A stretch of DNA of 61,794 nucleotides, taken from positions 1-61,794 of the forward strand of contig CAAECY010000045.1 in assembly GCA_900754475.1 (NCBI GenBank), given 5' to 3'. Position numbers and translations under genes: made by a program. This document shows, in pieces, positions 53,983-61,794 of this stretch (position 1 is its first letter; each line of letters starts with the position of its first letter). Below the pieces are notes generated by a model. That model did no database searches and was not told where the DNA came from. It saw only the letters and a list, made by a program, of their open reading frames with translations. The stretch comes from an uncultured Sutterella sp. Lineage in GTDB: Bacteria > Pseudomonadota > Gammaproteobacteria > Burkholderiales > Burkholderiaceae_F.

Positions 53983-55144
53983 TCAGACGGCCGCCCCTTC
54001 GGGTTGCGTCGCTTTCGGTACGACGGGTTCGGGATCGATCGAGCCCGCACGCAGACGGAGCGCCACGAGTACGAACGCAAGGACGAGCATCAGAAGCGTC
54101 CCGAAGAGCGCGGCCTTGGTGCCCATTTCTCCGATAAAGGCGCCGCAAAACGCCGTGCCGACTGCGGTGCCGAAGTTCGCGGCCGAAAGGAAGAGCCCGT
54201 TTGCGAGGTCGGGCGCGCGCCGCGCGGCGGTGGCAATGAGGTTCTGACCGACGATGCTCGCAAAGCCCGCCGCCACGCCGAGCGCGAGAACGAGGCCGGC
54301 TGCGGCCGGACGCACGTCGGCCGCAGCGTACAAAAGCGCGTACGCCGCGAACATCGCGGGCGGCACGGCGAGCGAGAAAAAGCGTCGCCCTTTGCCGAAG
54401 AAGCGCCCCGCAAGGACGTTGCCGACGATGTTCGCCAGGCCGTACCCGAAAAGTACCGCGCTCACCGCGTCGAAGTCAAAGCCGCTCGCACGGTGAAGAA
54501 AGTCGCTCAAAAACGAGAAGAACCCGAACATCGCGCCGTTCAGGGCCGCAAAGGCCGCAACCGCAAGCCACAGAGCGGGACTGCGAAGTACGCGCATCTG
54601 CGCTCCGAGGCCGATGCGCTTTGCGGGTATCGACGGGACGCGCCGCCACGTGATGAGGAGCGCGACGAGGTTCGCGAGACCGAAGGACGCCGTGGCGGCC
54701 TCGTACCCGACGTGCGTCGTCACGAAGCTCGCCCAGGGTACCCCCAGAACCATGCCCGCGGAGACGCCCGTAAAGACCCGGGCGATGCCGCGGGAGGGAT
54801 CTTCGGGCGGCAAGCAGAGCGCCAAAGGACGTCGAGAGGAGCGCCACGACGTTTGAGAGCGTGAAGAGCGTCAACGTGGCGAGCATCACCTTGCGGCGGT
54901 CGACGCCCGACATCGCGGCGGGAAGAAACGGCGAGCACGCGGAAACGACGAGCGCGAAGGCGCTCACGGTCCAACCCGCAGCGGGTACGGACACGTCGAA
55001 GCGTTCGGCAATCTGAGGAATGATGCCCGCCACGCCCATTTCGGTGGCGATGATGCCGAAAACACCGAAGGTGAGCAACAAAACGAGCGAGGCGTCGGAT
55101 CGGGACGAGGCCGAGGAAGAAAGGGCGGAAGTCGAAGACGGCAT
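53983..55144 (-). pseudogene. MFS transporter (DHA1/AraJ-like) broken by an internal deletion
   Basis: The N-terminal ~110 residues start at ATG 55144 and read to VVALLSTSFGALLAAR near 54810. The remaining ~280 residues are in another frame (LPPEDPSRGIARVFTGVSAG... to QPEGAAV, ending at 53983). The intact family has about 25 more residues between these blocks, including a transmembrane helix. This suggests a deletion of roughly 75-80 bp plus a frame change. The junction lies at a CTTGCCGCCCG sequence that could have existed twice (inference). The rest has clear MFS helices and was probably a sugar or drug efflux permease. Confidence 0.8.
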
Positions 55145-55281
55145 GGAAAAAAGGGGCTTCGGCCTCTTCGCGGCGTGCGAAGTCGAAAAACGAAAAGAAA
55201 GAGGAACGAACGGCGTGCCGCATTCGGGCGCGGCACGCGCGGCGCGGTTCGGGGAGCGAACGCCCGACGATCGGACGGCGG

Positions 55282-56782
55282 TCAGACGCGCACGAGCTCG
55301 ATCCCTTCGGGCTTCCCGAGGTTGCGCCCGTAGGCTTTCTCGAACGCGTTGTTCCAGTGCTCGTGCACGCCGAGCGACTCGACCGCATGACCGAGCCCGT
55401 CCTCGTAGCGCGTGCCCGAGCCCGTCCTCGTAGCGCGTGCCCGAGGGGGCGTTCGGGGCGGAGGCCGCTTCGTGGAGGTAGTTTTCAACGCCCTCGTTCC
55501 CCGCGAGCACCGGGTTGCGGTCGAGCACGTTCGGTTCGCTCGTCAAAAAGTCCGCCCCTACGGAGTCGACGGCCACCGGATCCTGCGACGCAAAGAGGCT
55601 GGCCGAAAAGCCGCCGTTGAAGGGCGGCATCGACCACCGTGCCGCGTCGGCCGTGAGCGAAACGCTTTCGCCCGTGGCGGTCAGAAGGCCGTCGAGCAGG
55701 TAGAGCACGGTTTTCCCGCCGAGGTGCGCGTGAGCCGCGAGGTCGACGAGCACGGAATAGTCGCCCGGGCGGGCGCCCGCCACGTTCCCGTGCAACCCCG
55801 CCGCCTGCGGCGCGCGCATGCGGTCGGTGTTGACGAAGGAGCCGAAATGGTTCTTGCCGCAGAGCGTGAGGCCGTAGCAGTGACCTTTGAGGTTGGCGAG
55901 ATTGATGAGGTAGGTCGCTTCCGTGACGCAGCGCGGGAGGTACGAGGTGTCGCCCCGAATGTCGCCCGCCCAACGGACGGGAAAGTCGGTGTCGGGCAGG
56001 GCATCGAGCTCTCCGCCCGGATCGCGGTGACGAAAGACCGCGCCCGGCGCGAAGCCGTCGTTGACGTAACGCATCGCGTAGTTCGGGAAAATGCGCCCCG
56101 CGTCGTAAAACGTGACGTCTTCGGGCGCAACGCCCGCATGTTCGACGAGGCTTTCCAGAAGCGCGCGCATGAGAACGGCGTTCCCGTAGCTCTCTTCCGT
56201 GAACCCCGGCGCATCGGCGCCGTAGGCGCCCGAACCGTTCATGTTCACTTTGATCGCGATTTTCTCGCCGCGACGGTAGCCGCGTGCGGGCCGTTTGGCT
56301 GAACCGGCGGAATCGCCGTCGGCCCGGGCGTTGCGGGCCTCGAAGAGCCTTTGCCAGGCGCGCGCCGTTCGCGCGGCCTCGGGCTCAAGAGCGGGATCGT
56401 CCGGAAGGGCTTCGCCCGCCAGTGCGGTCACGGCCCGATCGAGCATGCGGCGTACGACGCGGGCGTCGTAGTGTTCGATTTCCCACCAATACCCTTCGCC
56501 CTCCCAGTGCACGGCCGTCGGATCGTACGCCCAGACGACGCGTCCCGGAAGGGCGCCCCGGCCCCGTCCGATCGGGTCGTGACGCGGGAAAAAGCGTTCG
56601 GGCTCCCGATAGTTCGTTGCATTCGTTGCGTCCATAGCACCCGTTGTGCCCGCCGCAGTTGAGCGAGCGGAGGGCGTGTCGGCACGGGCGGAAGCGCGGG
56701 CGCTTGAGACGGATGCGGCGGAGGCCGCAGTGGCAGCGGTTGCCGCGGTTGCGGCGAGGAAGGTTCGGCGAGAGAGCGGCAT
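55282..56782 (-). pseudogene. Tat-exported DUF362 protein frameshifted by a 25-bp tandem duplication
   Basis: ATG 56782 begins a twin-arginine signal (MPLSRRTFLAATAAT) followed by a DUF362-type protein (IKVNMNGSGAYG, NLANLKGHCYG, GKNHFGSF, LDGLLTATGES, SQDPVAVDSVGADFL). After SGTRYEDGLGHA the reading frame is lost. The natural ending (VESLGVHEHWNNAFEKAYG through GIELVRV, stop at 55282) lies in another frame. Removing one of the two exact 25-bp repeats at 55393-55442 restores the whole protein. With the duplication the frame stays open into the neighbouring MFS gene and would make a long fusion. The function of DUF362 proteins is not settled. Confidence 0.8.
55393..55442. repeat. Exact 25-bp tandem duplication
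   Basis: The same 25 bases (beginning GAGCCCGTCCTC) occupy 55393-55417 and 55418-55442 without a mismatch. As 25 is not a multiple of three it shifts the DUF362 reading frame. Slipped-strand loss of one copy would restore it. Confidence 0.95.
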
Positions 56783-56872
56783 GGCGGGCGCGGAAGGCAA
56801 AGAGTTTATCGGTCTCGGACATTATGCGTGCTCACCGCTCAACCCATCAAATACTTATTATTAAGTCGAATT

Positions 56873-56889
56873 CATGCTTTTCAGGCATG
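56873..56889. promoter_or_regulatory. Candidate LysR operator, site 1 (CATGC-N7-GCATG)
   Basis: CATGC (56873-56877) and GCATG (56885-56889) are separated by 7 bp, between the divergent DUF362 gene and the LysR gene. The same element with the same spacing recurs at 57809-57825, upstream of the hydrolase gene. This is the expected position for autoregulation by the LysR protein. The surrounding DNA is AT-rich. Confidence 0.65.
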
Positions 56890-56923
56890 GATCCGTTTTC
56901 CAAATTCTTCGCAGGGACTCGTC

Positions 56924-57817
56924 ATGGACATTCGCGTTCTTCGCTACTTCATCGCCGCCGTCGAGGCGGAAAGCATTTCGGGCGCGGCCGAGCGCCTGCA
57001 CGTGACGCAGCCGACGCTCTCGCGGCAGTTCATGGAGCTCGAAGCCGAACTCGGGCACGTGCTCTTCGTGCGCTCGAACCGCAAGCTGCGTCTCACCGAA
57101 AAAGGGCGCCTCTTTTTCGAGCGGGCCCGGGCGATCGTGGATTTGTGTGATCGCACCAAGCGGGAGATGCTCGAAGAGGACGAGCTTTCGGGCGAAATCC
57201 GCATTGCGGCGGGAGAAACGCCCGCCCTGAGAACGTTCGCGCGCGCCGTCAAACGCCTTCAGGAGATGGCGCCGAACGTGCGCTGCACCGTCGTGAGCGG
57301 CGCGGAACCGACGGTCAAGGCGGAATTGCATTCGGGACTCACCGACTTCGGCGTCTTCGTGGGAACGGCGGACGCGGCGGGCTATTCGACGATTCGCCTT
57401 CGCTCGAAAAACGTCTGGGGCGTGCTGACGCGTGCGGACGGTCCTTTTGCGGGAAAGAGCCGCATCGAAGCGCGCGATCTCATCGGCGAACCGATCATTT
57501 GCTCGAGTCAGGCGTTCGAGCGCAACGAATTCGCGGGTTGGTTGAGGTATTTGGCCGAGGATTTTCGCATCGTCGGCACCTTCAACCTGCTCTTCAACGC
57601 GTATCTCTTGGCGGAAGCGGGCGTCGGACACGTGCTCGCCCTGGGCGGCATCGTCAACCCCGAACCCGAGAGCGGCCTTGTGTGGTTGCCGCTTTACCCG
57701 AAACTCGAGGCCGACGTGGTGGTGGCGTGGGAGAAAAACCGGAGGCTTACGAAACCCGTGGAGCTTCTCCTCGATCTCTTGCGCGAAGAAGAAGAGGCGC
57801 TTGAAATTCATGCCTAA
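56924..57817 (+). CDS. LysR-family regulator of the DUF362/hydrolase region
   Basis: This 297-residue LysR protein starts at ATG 56924 (MDIRVLRYFIAAVEAES), the usual start for this subgroup; the longer frame to 56828 is not homologous. The HTH SISGAAERLHVTQPTLSRQF is near residues 19-38. It is divergent from the DUF362 gene and is followed in the same direction by a secreted hydrolase gene. The two shared CATGC-N7-GCATG palindromes place one probable binding site at its own promoter and one at its stop codon, upstream of the hydrolase. Confidence 0.92.
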   Translation: MDIRVLRYFIAAVEAESISGAAERLHVTQPTLSRQFMELEAELGHVLFVRSNRKLRLTEKGRLFFERARAIVDLCDRTKREMLEEDELSGEIRIAAGETPALRTFARAVKRLQEMAPNVRCTVVSGAEPTVKAELHSGLTDFGVFVGTADAAGYSTIRLRSKNVWGVLTRADGPFAGKSRIEARDLIGEPIICSSQAFERNEFAGWLRYLAEDFRIVGTFNLLFNAYLLAEAGVGHVLALGGIVNPEPESGLVWLPLYPKLEADVVVAWEKNRRLTKPVELLLDLLREEEEALEIHA

Positions 57818-57827
57818 AAGGCATGAA
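57807..57827. promoter_or_regulatory. Candidate LysR operator, site 2
   Basis: TTCATGCC (57807-57814) and GGCATGAA (57820-57827) form a perfect 8-bp inverted repeat around TAAAA, overlapping the LysR stop codon. The core CATGC-N7-GCATG matches site 1. It lies about 120 bp upstream of the hydrolase gene, so it probably mediates that gene's control. It could alternatively act as a weak hairpin, but no T-run follows. Confidence 0.65.
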
Positions 57828-57949
57828 AGACGGTAAAAAGAAAGTATTTGTTATTTTCTTGAGGTGTTCGTAGACTTTTTCCCGTGAAAGCGCTGCGGGA
57901 ACGCGTGTGTTTGCGCAGTCCTTCGTACCGCAACCTGTGGGAGAAAACT

Positions 57950-59014
57950 ATGGCCGCTACGACCACCCAAACCCTCTGCAAAGCCGTGTTGACGGCATCT
58001 CTGAGCCTCTGCGCCGCCGGAGCGCTGGCGGCGCCCGTCGAGCCGAGCGCGATCGAGGCCGAACCCCTCACGCTCACGGCCGAGTGGGACAAGGTGTTTG
58101 CGCAAAGCGACCGGGTCACGCACGAAAAGATCACCTTCGTGAACCGCTACGGCATCACGCTCGCCGCGGACCTCTACAAGCCGAAAACGGGCGGAAACTT
58201 CGCCGCGATCGCCGTGAGCGGACCGTTCGGGGCCGTGAAGGAGCAGTCCTCGGGCCTCTATGCGCAGACGCTCGCCGAGCGCGGTTTCCTCACGATCGCG
58301 TTCGATCCCTCCTTTACGGGCGAGAGCGGCGGCAAGCCCCGCTACGTCGCGTCGCCCGACATCAATACGGAAGACTTCAGTGCGGCGGTCGACTACCTCG
58401 CGACGCGCGGGGACGTCAATCCGGAGCGCATCGGCATTCTCGGGATCTGCGGTTGGGGCGGCATGGCGCTCAACGCCGCCGCGATGGACACCCGCATCAA
58501 GGCGACGGTCGCCTCGACCATGTACGACATGAGCCGCGTCAACGCCCGGGGCTACTTCGACGCCACGGACGAGGAAGGACGCTACGAATTGCGAAAGACC
58601 CTCAACGAGCGGCGCACGCTGGACTACAAGGCGGGCCGCTACACGCTCGCGGGCGGCCTTCCCGACGAGCGCCCCGCCGAACCGCAGTTCGTCGCCGATT
58701 ATTGGGACTACTACAAGACGGAGCGCGGCTACCACAAGCGCTCGCTCAATTCGAACGGCGGTTGGAATACGACGTCGTCCCTTTCCTTCATCAACATGCC
58801 GCTCCTCGCGTATGCGGGTGAAATCCGCAGCGCCGTCCTGCTCGTTCACGGCGAGAAGGCCCATTCGCGCTACTTCAGCGAGGACGCGTTCAAGCTCCTC
58901 AAGGGCGAGAACAAGTCGCTCGTCATCGTGCCGGGCGCAAACCATACGGATCTCTACGACAAGAAGATCCCGTTCGATACGATCGAAAACTTCTTCTCGA
59001 CCTACCTGAAGTAA
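57950..59014 (+). CDS. Secreted alpha/beta hydrolase with Cys at the nucleophile elbow
   Basis: This 354-residue protein starts at ATG 57950 with GGGAGA upstream. A Sec signal peptide ends near AAGALA. The alpha/beta-hydrolase fold is seen in FAAIAVSGPFGAVKEQ, RGFLTIAFDPSFTGESGG and ILGICGWGGMALNAAA, a lid-like region, then LLVHGEKAHSRYF and VPGANHTDLYD with the probable catalytic His. The elbow motif has Cys (GICGWGG) where most esterases have Ser, as in dienelactone hydrolases. It is likely a periplasmic hydrolase of esters, lactones or amides. Probable target of the upstream LysR protein. Confidence 0.85.
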   Translation: MAATTTQTLCKAVLTASLSLCAAGALAAPVEPSAIEAEPLTLTAEWDKVFAQSDRVTHEKITFVNRYGITLAADLYKPKTGGNFAAIAVSGPFGAVKEQSSGLYAQTLAERGFLTIAFDPSFTGESGGKPRYVASPDINTEDFSAAVDYLATRGDVNPERIGILGICGWGGMALNAAAMDTRIKATVASTMYDMSRVNARGYFDATDEEGRYELRKTLNERRTLDYKAGRYTLAGGLPDERPAEPQFVADYWDYYKTERGYHKRSLNSNGGWNTTSSLSFINMPLLAYAGEIRSAVLLVHGEKAHSRYFSEDAFKLLKGENKSLVIVPGANHTDLYDKKIPFDTIENFFSTYLK

Positions 59015-59059
59015 GGTCGCCGAGCGACCGAAACCGATCTTTCGGCCGAAGCTGAAATC

Positions 59060-59095
59060 GAAAGAGGCGAAGCGCCCGTGCGCTTTGCCTCTTTC
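59060..59095. terminator. Bidirectional terminator between hydrolase and sigma-54 activator genes
   Basis: A 16-bp stem (59060-59075 with 59080-59095, one G-U pair) has a 4-base CCGT loop, flanked by TTTCCCTC on one side and an A/T-rich run on the other. It separates convergent genes. Confidence 0.88.
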
Positions 59096-59160
59096 CCTCT
59101 TTGCGTACGGTTCAAACGCATCCCGTCGCCGTGCGCTCTTTCTTCACTCTTCACGGGGCT

Positions 59161-60780
59161 TCACGAGCGCTCGAACCGCTCGAACCCGAGCCGCCGCAGG
59201 CGGCTTCGGAGCGTGTTTGCGTTGAGCCCCGAGAGCCGCGCGGCACCGTGTTCGCCCGCCACCCGACCGTTCGTTTGCGCGAGGAGCGCCTCGAAGTAGC
59301 GCCGCTGGAGTTCGTCGAAGGTGAGCGTTGAGAGCGTCTTTTGAAAAGAATCGTCCGCGGACGCCGGGGAAGGCTCGGGCGTCGCGTTGAGGGCGAGCTC
59401 GGGCGAGCGGCGTTCCCCGGGAAGCATCTCGGGCTCGTCGCCGGGTTCCGCGTCTTCGTCGCCCGAATAGGCGAGGTGCTCGATCACTTCAGGGAGCGCC
59501 ATGAGCGTTCGGGCGGCAACGTTGCGAAGTTGCCGCACGTTTCCGGGCCACCGCTTTTCTTCGGCTTCGCGAAGCGCTGCGGGAAGCAAGGGCGGTACGT
59601 CCCGCAACCCGTAGGCCTTTGCGAATTCCGAAAGAAAGAGGTTGAGAAGCGGCTCGATGTCGACCGTACGCTCCCGAAGGGGCTTGAGCCGTACGGGGAG
59701 CACGTTGATGCGGTAGTAGAGGTCGAGCCGGAAGGCCCCCGAACGCACGAGCGCTTCGAGGTTTCGGTTCGTCGCCGCGATGATCCGCACGTTGACGGGT
59801 ACTTCGACCGTCCCGCCCACGCGGCGCACGCACTGGTTCTGAAGCGCGTGAAGGAGCTTTGCCTGCATCGAGTGCGGGAGCTCCCCGATTTCGTCGAGAA
59901 AGAGCGTGCCGCCGTTTGCTTCTTCGAAAAAGCCGATGTGGCGCTTCACGGCATTCGTAAAGGCCCCCGCCTCGTGCCCGAAGAATTCGCTTTCCATGAG
60001 AGGTTCGGGAATCGCCGAACAGTTGACGCGCACGAAGGGCGCGTCGCGCCGCGCGGACATGCGGTGCACGGCGTTGGCGACCACCTCTTTCCCGGTGCCC
60101 GATTCGCCCGTAATGAGAACGGGAACGTCAAAGCGCGCCGCCTGCCGCAAGAGTTCGGCGATTTCGGCCGCGGACGGGGTGGTTCTCAACAAGCGCGAAA
60201 GCACGGATTCCTTCCCTTCGCGCGCCAGCGCTTCGGAAAGTGCCAGATTCTCCGTCATGAGCCGCTCGTTCGCGTGCCGCAGACGAATGGCCGCGGCAAA
60301 CCCCACGTTGAGAGCGAAAAGCACGCGGAAGGATTCGAGAAGCGCCTCGTGCCGCGGCTCGAACGCTTGGGGCTGCCGACTCCAGAAGCACATGACGCCG
60401 AGGTGCTGCGTTTCGATGTGAAGCCGCATCATCACGAAACTGCGCATCTCGGGAAAGTAGGCGGGGGCCACGGCGCGCGTGAAGGGGTCCTCCGAAAGAT
60501 CGGCCACGCGCCGGATCTCCACGTCGTCGCGACGGCGAAGCGCGATCGTCTCGGGCGAGAGTTCGATCACGTCGTACATCGTGCGCCCGCCCTCCGGGCC
60601 CGCTTCGGCCAGGAACTCGATCCGCCCGCGCTCGGCGCGAAGGACGTTGACGAAAATCCCGTCGACGGGCACCCCTTCCTCGCGCAAGGCGAGCAACGTG
60701 CGGTGCAGCACGACGTCAAGACGGAGCGACCCGGTGAGAGCCTCCCAAAGGCGATGGGGGTGAAGTTCGGAGAGCGACAT
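59161..60780 (-). CDS. Sigma-54-dependent transcriptional activator (GAF, AAA+, Fis-type HTH)
   Basis: This 539-residue enhancer-binding protein starts at ATG 60780 with GAGGT upstream. It has an N-terminal GAF-like sensor (about 20-180), then the AAA+ domain with Walker A ITGESGTGKE (near 223), Walker B GGTLFLDEIGEL and the sigma-54 contact loop. That loop reads GAFTNA instead of the usual GAFTGA. The C-terminal HTH is LSGLNANTLRSRLRRLG. It is divergent from the Tat flavoprotein gene at 61077, which has a perfect sigma-54 promoter. No receiver domain is present, so it probably senses a small molecule directly. Confidence 0.93.
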   Translation of the reverse strand: MSLSELHPHRLWEALTGSLRLDVVLHRTLLALREEGVPVDGIFVNVLRAERGRIEFLAEAGPEGGRTMYDVIELSPETIALRRRDDVEIRRVADLSEDPFTRAVAPAYFPEMRSFVMMRLHIETQHLGVMCFWSRQPQAFEPRHEALLESFRVLFALNVGFAAAIRLRHANERLMTENLALSEALAREGKESVLSRLLRTTPSAAEIAELLRQAARFDVPVLITGESGTGKEVVANAVHRMSARRDAPFVRVNCSAIPEPLMESEFFGHEAGAFTNAVKRHIGFFEEANGGTLFLDEIGELPHSMQAKLLHALQNQCVRRVGGTVEVPVNVRIIAATNRNLEALVRSGAFRLDLYYRINVLPVRLKPLRERTVDIEPLLNLFLSEFAKAYGLRDVPPLLPAALREAEEKRWPGNVRQLRNVAARTLMALPEVIEHLAYSGDEDAEPGDEPEMLPGERRSPELALNATPEPSPASADDSFQKTLSTLTFDELQRRYFEALLAQTNGRVAGEHGAARLSGLNANTLRSRLRRLGFERFERS

Positions 60781-60826
60781 GCGGGACCTCGTCGGTAAAC
60801 GTACGGCAGCGGGAAGATAAAAACGA

Positions 60827-60868
60827 TATGTCGTAGGACAACGATATTACGTGAATAAACTACGACAT
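60827..60868. promoter_or_regulatory. Candidate upstream activating sites for the sigma-54 activator
   Basis: ATGTCGTAG (60828-60836) and CTACGACAT (60860-60868) form a 9-bp inverted repeat 23 bp apart. An ACGATAT direct repeat (60823 and 60841) lies in the same stretch. The block is about 120-160 bp upstream of the -24/-12 promoter, normal for enhancer sites, and is AT-rich compared with its surroundings. Confidence 0.65.
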
Positions 60869-60985
60869 TTCGTAATTCTGAGGAAGAAACCTCTTCGGGA
60901 TAACCCCGATAGGGAAAGTAGGGGTGAAGGGCGCGTTTCCCGAACGGTCGGGGGAGGGCGAGGAAATTCGGCGGGTTTTTGAGTT

Positions 60986-61001
60986 TGGCACGCTTCTTGC
61001 T
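60986..61001 (+). promoter_or_regulatory. Sigma-54 (-24/-12) promoter
   Basis: TGGCACG at 60986-60992, four bases, then TTGCT at 60997-61001 match the sigma-54 consensus, with the invariant GG and GC 12 bp apart. Transcription would start near 61013, about 64 bp before the flavoprotein ATG. Confidence 0.92.
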
Positions 61002-61076
61002 CCTTATGGAAGTGACCCCGTCGTGACGCCGAGTGCGTCCGACGCTTGAACGAATTTTCAATAAACGGAGACCCAT

Positions 61077-61715
61077 ATGGAACAGCACATGACCTCCCGC
61101 CGTCGCCTCATCATCGGCGGAGCGCTCGGCTCGGCCGCGGCTTTGGCCGGCAACGTCGCGCAGGCCGCAACGCAGAACAAGCCCAAATTCGACAAGGTGT
61201 ACGACATCATCGTCGTCGGCTCGGGTTTTGCGGGGCTTGCCGCCGCGCTTGAAGCGCGACTCGGCGGCGCCGAAGTGCTCCTCATCGAAAAGATGCCCGC
61301 CTTCGGCGGCAATTCCGCGATCAACGGCGGGGCGTTCTCGGTGGCGGGCTCTCCCCTGCAGAAGAAGTTCGGGATCGAAGACTCGACCGACCGGATGCTT
61401 GCCGACATGATCAAGTCGGGTCGCGGCCTCTCGCACGTGGACCTTCTGAAGATGGTCGTCGAAGGGAGCCTCCCCGCGTATGAATTTACGCTCCGCCACG
61501 GCGTCAAGTACAAGGACTTCGTGCAGCACTTCGGCGGCCACTCCGTGCCGCGCACGCTCCAGACGGTTGAAAGTACCGGGGGCGGCATCACGCGTCCGCT
61601 CACGGAATCCTGCCGCAAGCACGGCGTGGAACTCCACCTGCACGCGAAGATGGAAGACTTCGTTCGCGCCGAAGACGGCCGCGTGATCGGTCTCACGGTG
61701 CGCGAACGCTATTAA
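61077..61715 (+). pseudogene. Tat-exported FAD reductase, truncated (first 212 residues)
   Basis: ATG 61077 follows CGGAGA. A twin-arginine signal (TSRRRLIIGGALGSAAALAG) precedes the FAD motif VVGSGFAGLAAAL near residues 47-59. GGNSAINGGAFSVAG and GGHSVPRTL align with the two other reductases in the window. The protein ends at GLTVRERY followed by TAA, just where relatives continue with ~300 more residues holding the active-site His and Arg. Everything after about 61712 is unlike the family. It therefore cannot be a complete reductase and was probably cut by an insertion. Expression would be sigma-54 dependent. Confidence 0.85.
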
Positions 61716-61794
61716 GGCGGCACTGGTTTAGGTGTTATTAGGCTACCTCGGGCTCGGCCTGAGCGTAGCGCACCGAGTCCGGCGAAAAGCAGCG
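61716..61794 (-). mobile_element. Possible insertion-element end
   Basis: The sequence directly after the truncated reductase has no similarity to the expected continuation. On the minus strand an open frame enters from the right edge and ends ...PDSVRYAQAEPEVA with TAA at 61740-61738, only about 24 bases from the junction. This layout suits the 3' end of a transposase gene beside a terminal repeat (GGCGGCACTGG...). No family is recognised, and the other end is outside the window. Confidence 0.35.

Noticed and set aside
54476..56800. A single 774-codon protein fusing a DUF362 protein and an MFS transporter
   Set aside because: The fusion arises only because the 25-bp duplication shifts the DUF362 frame into the MFS frame. 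The natural C-terminus and stop are present in another frame.
1..61794. tRNA, rRNA, CRISPR or prophage features
   Set aside because: No cloverleaf with CCA-proximal consensus, no rRNA-like stretch, no spaced direct repeats and no phage structural genes were seen by reading both strands.

Overview
The window is high-GC DNA from a proteobacterium. It is most likely a gut-associated betaproteobacterium of the Sutterellaceae type (order Burkholderiales). This placement is an inference from several Tat-exported FAD reductases of the flavocytochrome c / fumarate reductase family, two periplasmic aryl-sulfate sulfotransferases, many LysR regulators, and betaproteobacterial housekeeping genes. No rRNA, tRNA, CRISPR array or complete transposon was found.

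Region 1 (1-11.9 kb) is accessory metabolism in two roughly mirror-image cassettes. On the minus strand, reading left from 4163, come an FAD reductase, a LysR regulator and an aryl-sulfate sulfotransferase cut by the window edge. On the plus strand, from 6428, come a Tat-exported FAD reductase, a secreted cupin, a LysR regulator and a second aryl-sulfate sulfotransferase. Two overlapping LysR genes (4280-6228) lie between the arms. Both arms probably act on sulfated, unsaturated (likely aromatic) compounds in the periplasm.

Region 2 (12-24.8 kb) is mostly housekeeping: FMN riboswitch-ribB, sbcD-sbcC (SbcC lacks a zinc hook), a hypothetical gene, lplT divergent from alr, radA, a small secreted His/Pro-rich protein and an aldo/keto reductase. 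Region 3 (24.9-27.3 kb) is the clearest regulatory discovery. A NhaC-family transporter gene is preceded by a 32-codon leader with three consecutive Trp codons, a 1:2 hairpin, an antiterminator pairing and a terminator. This is a trp-type attenuator on a transporter operon that probably also carries a TIGR04076-like protein and the aldo/keto reductase.

Region 4 (27.3-43.8 kb) carries pbpC, aspA with a divergent LysR gene, an orphan TtrS-like histidine kinase, an aconitase with a twin-arginine signal peptide (apparently exported, which is very unusual), and a 2064-residue alpha-2-macroglobulin-like protein without the thioester motif. Region 5 (44-53.9 kb) holds an AEC transporter, a membrane-anchored putative PD-(D/E)XK protein translationally coupled to an RsmI-like methyltransferase, a YceF-type Maf pyrophosphatase, yceD, mfd and brnQ.

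Region 6 (54-61.8 kb) shows decay and specialised control. An MFS transporter gene is broken by a small deletion. A DUF362 gene is frameshifted by an exact 25-bp tandem duplication. A LysR gene and a secreted hydrolase gene share a CATGC-N7-GCATG operator. A sigma-54 activator lies divergent to a perfect sigma-54 promoter that drives another Tat flavoprotein gene, and that gene stops abruptly at what looks like the edge of an insertion element. Across the window the genes suggest a periplasm equipped to desulfate, isomerise and reduce organic acids and aromatics, with each reductase under its own substrate-specific regulator.
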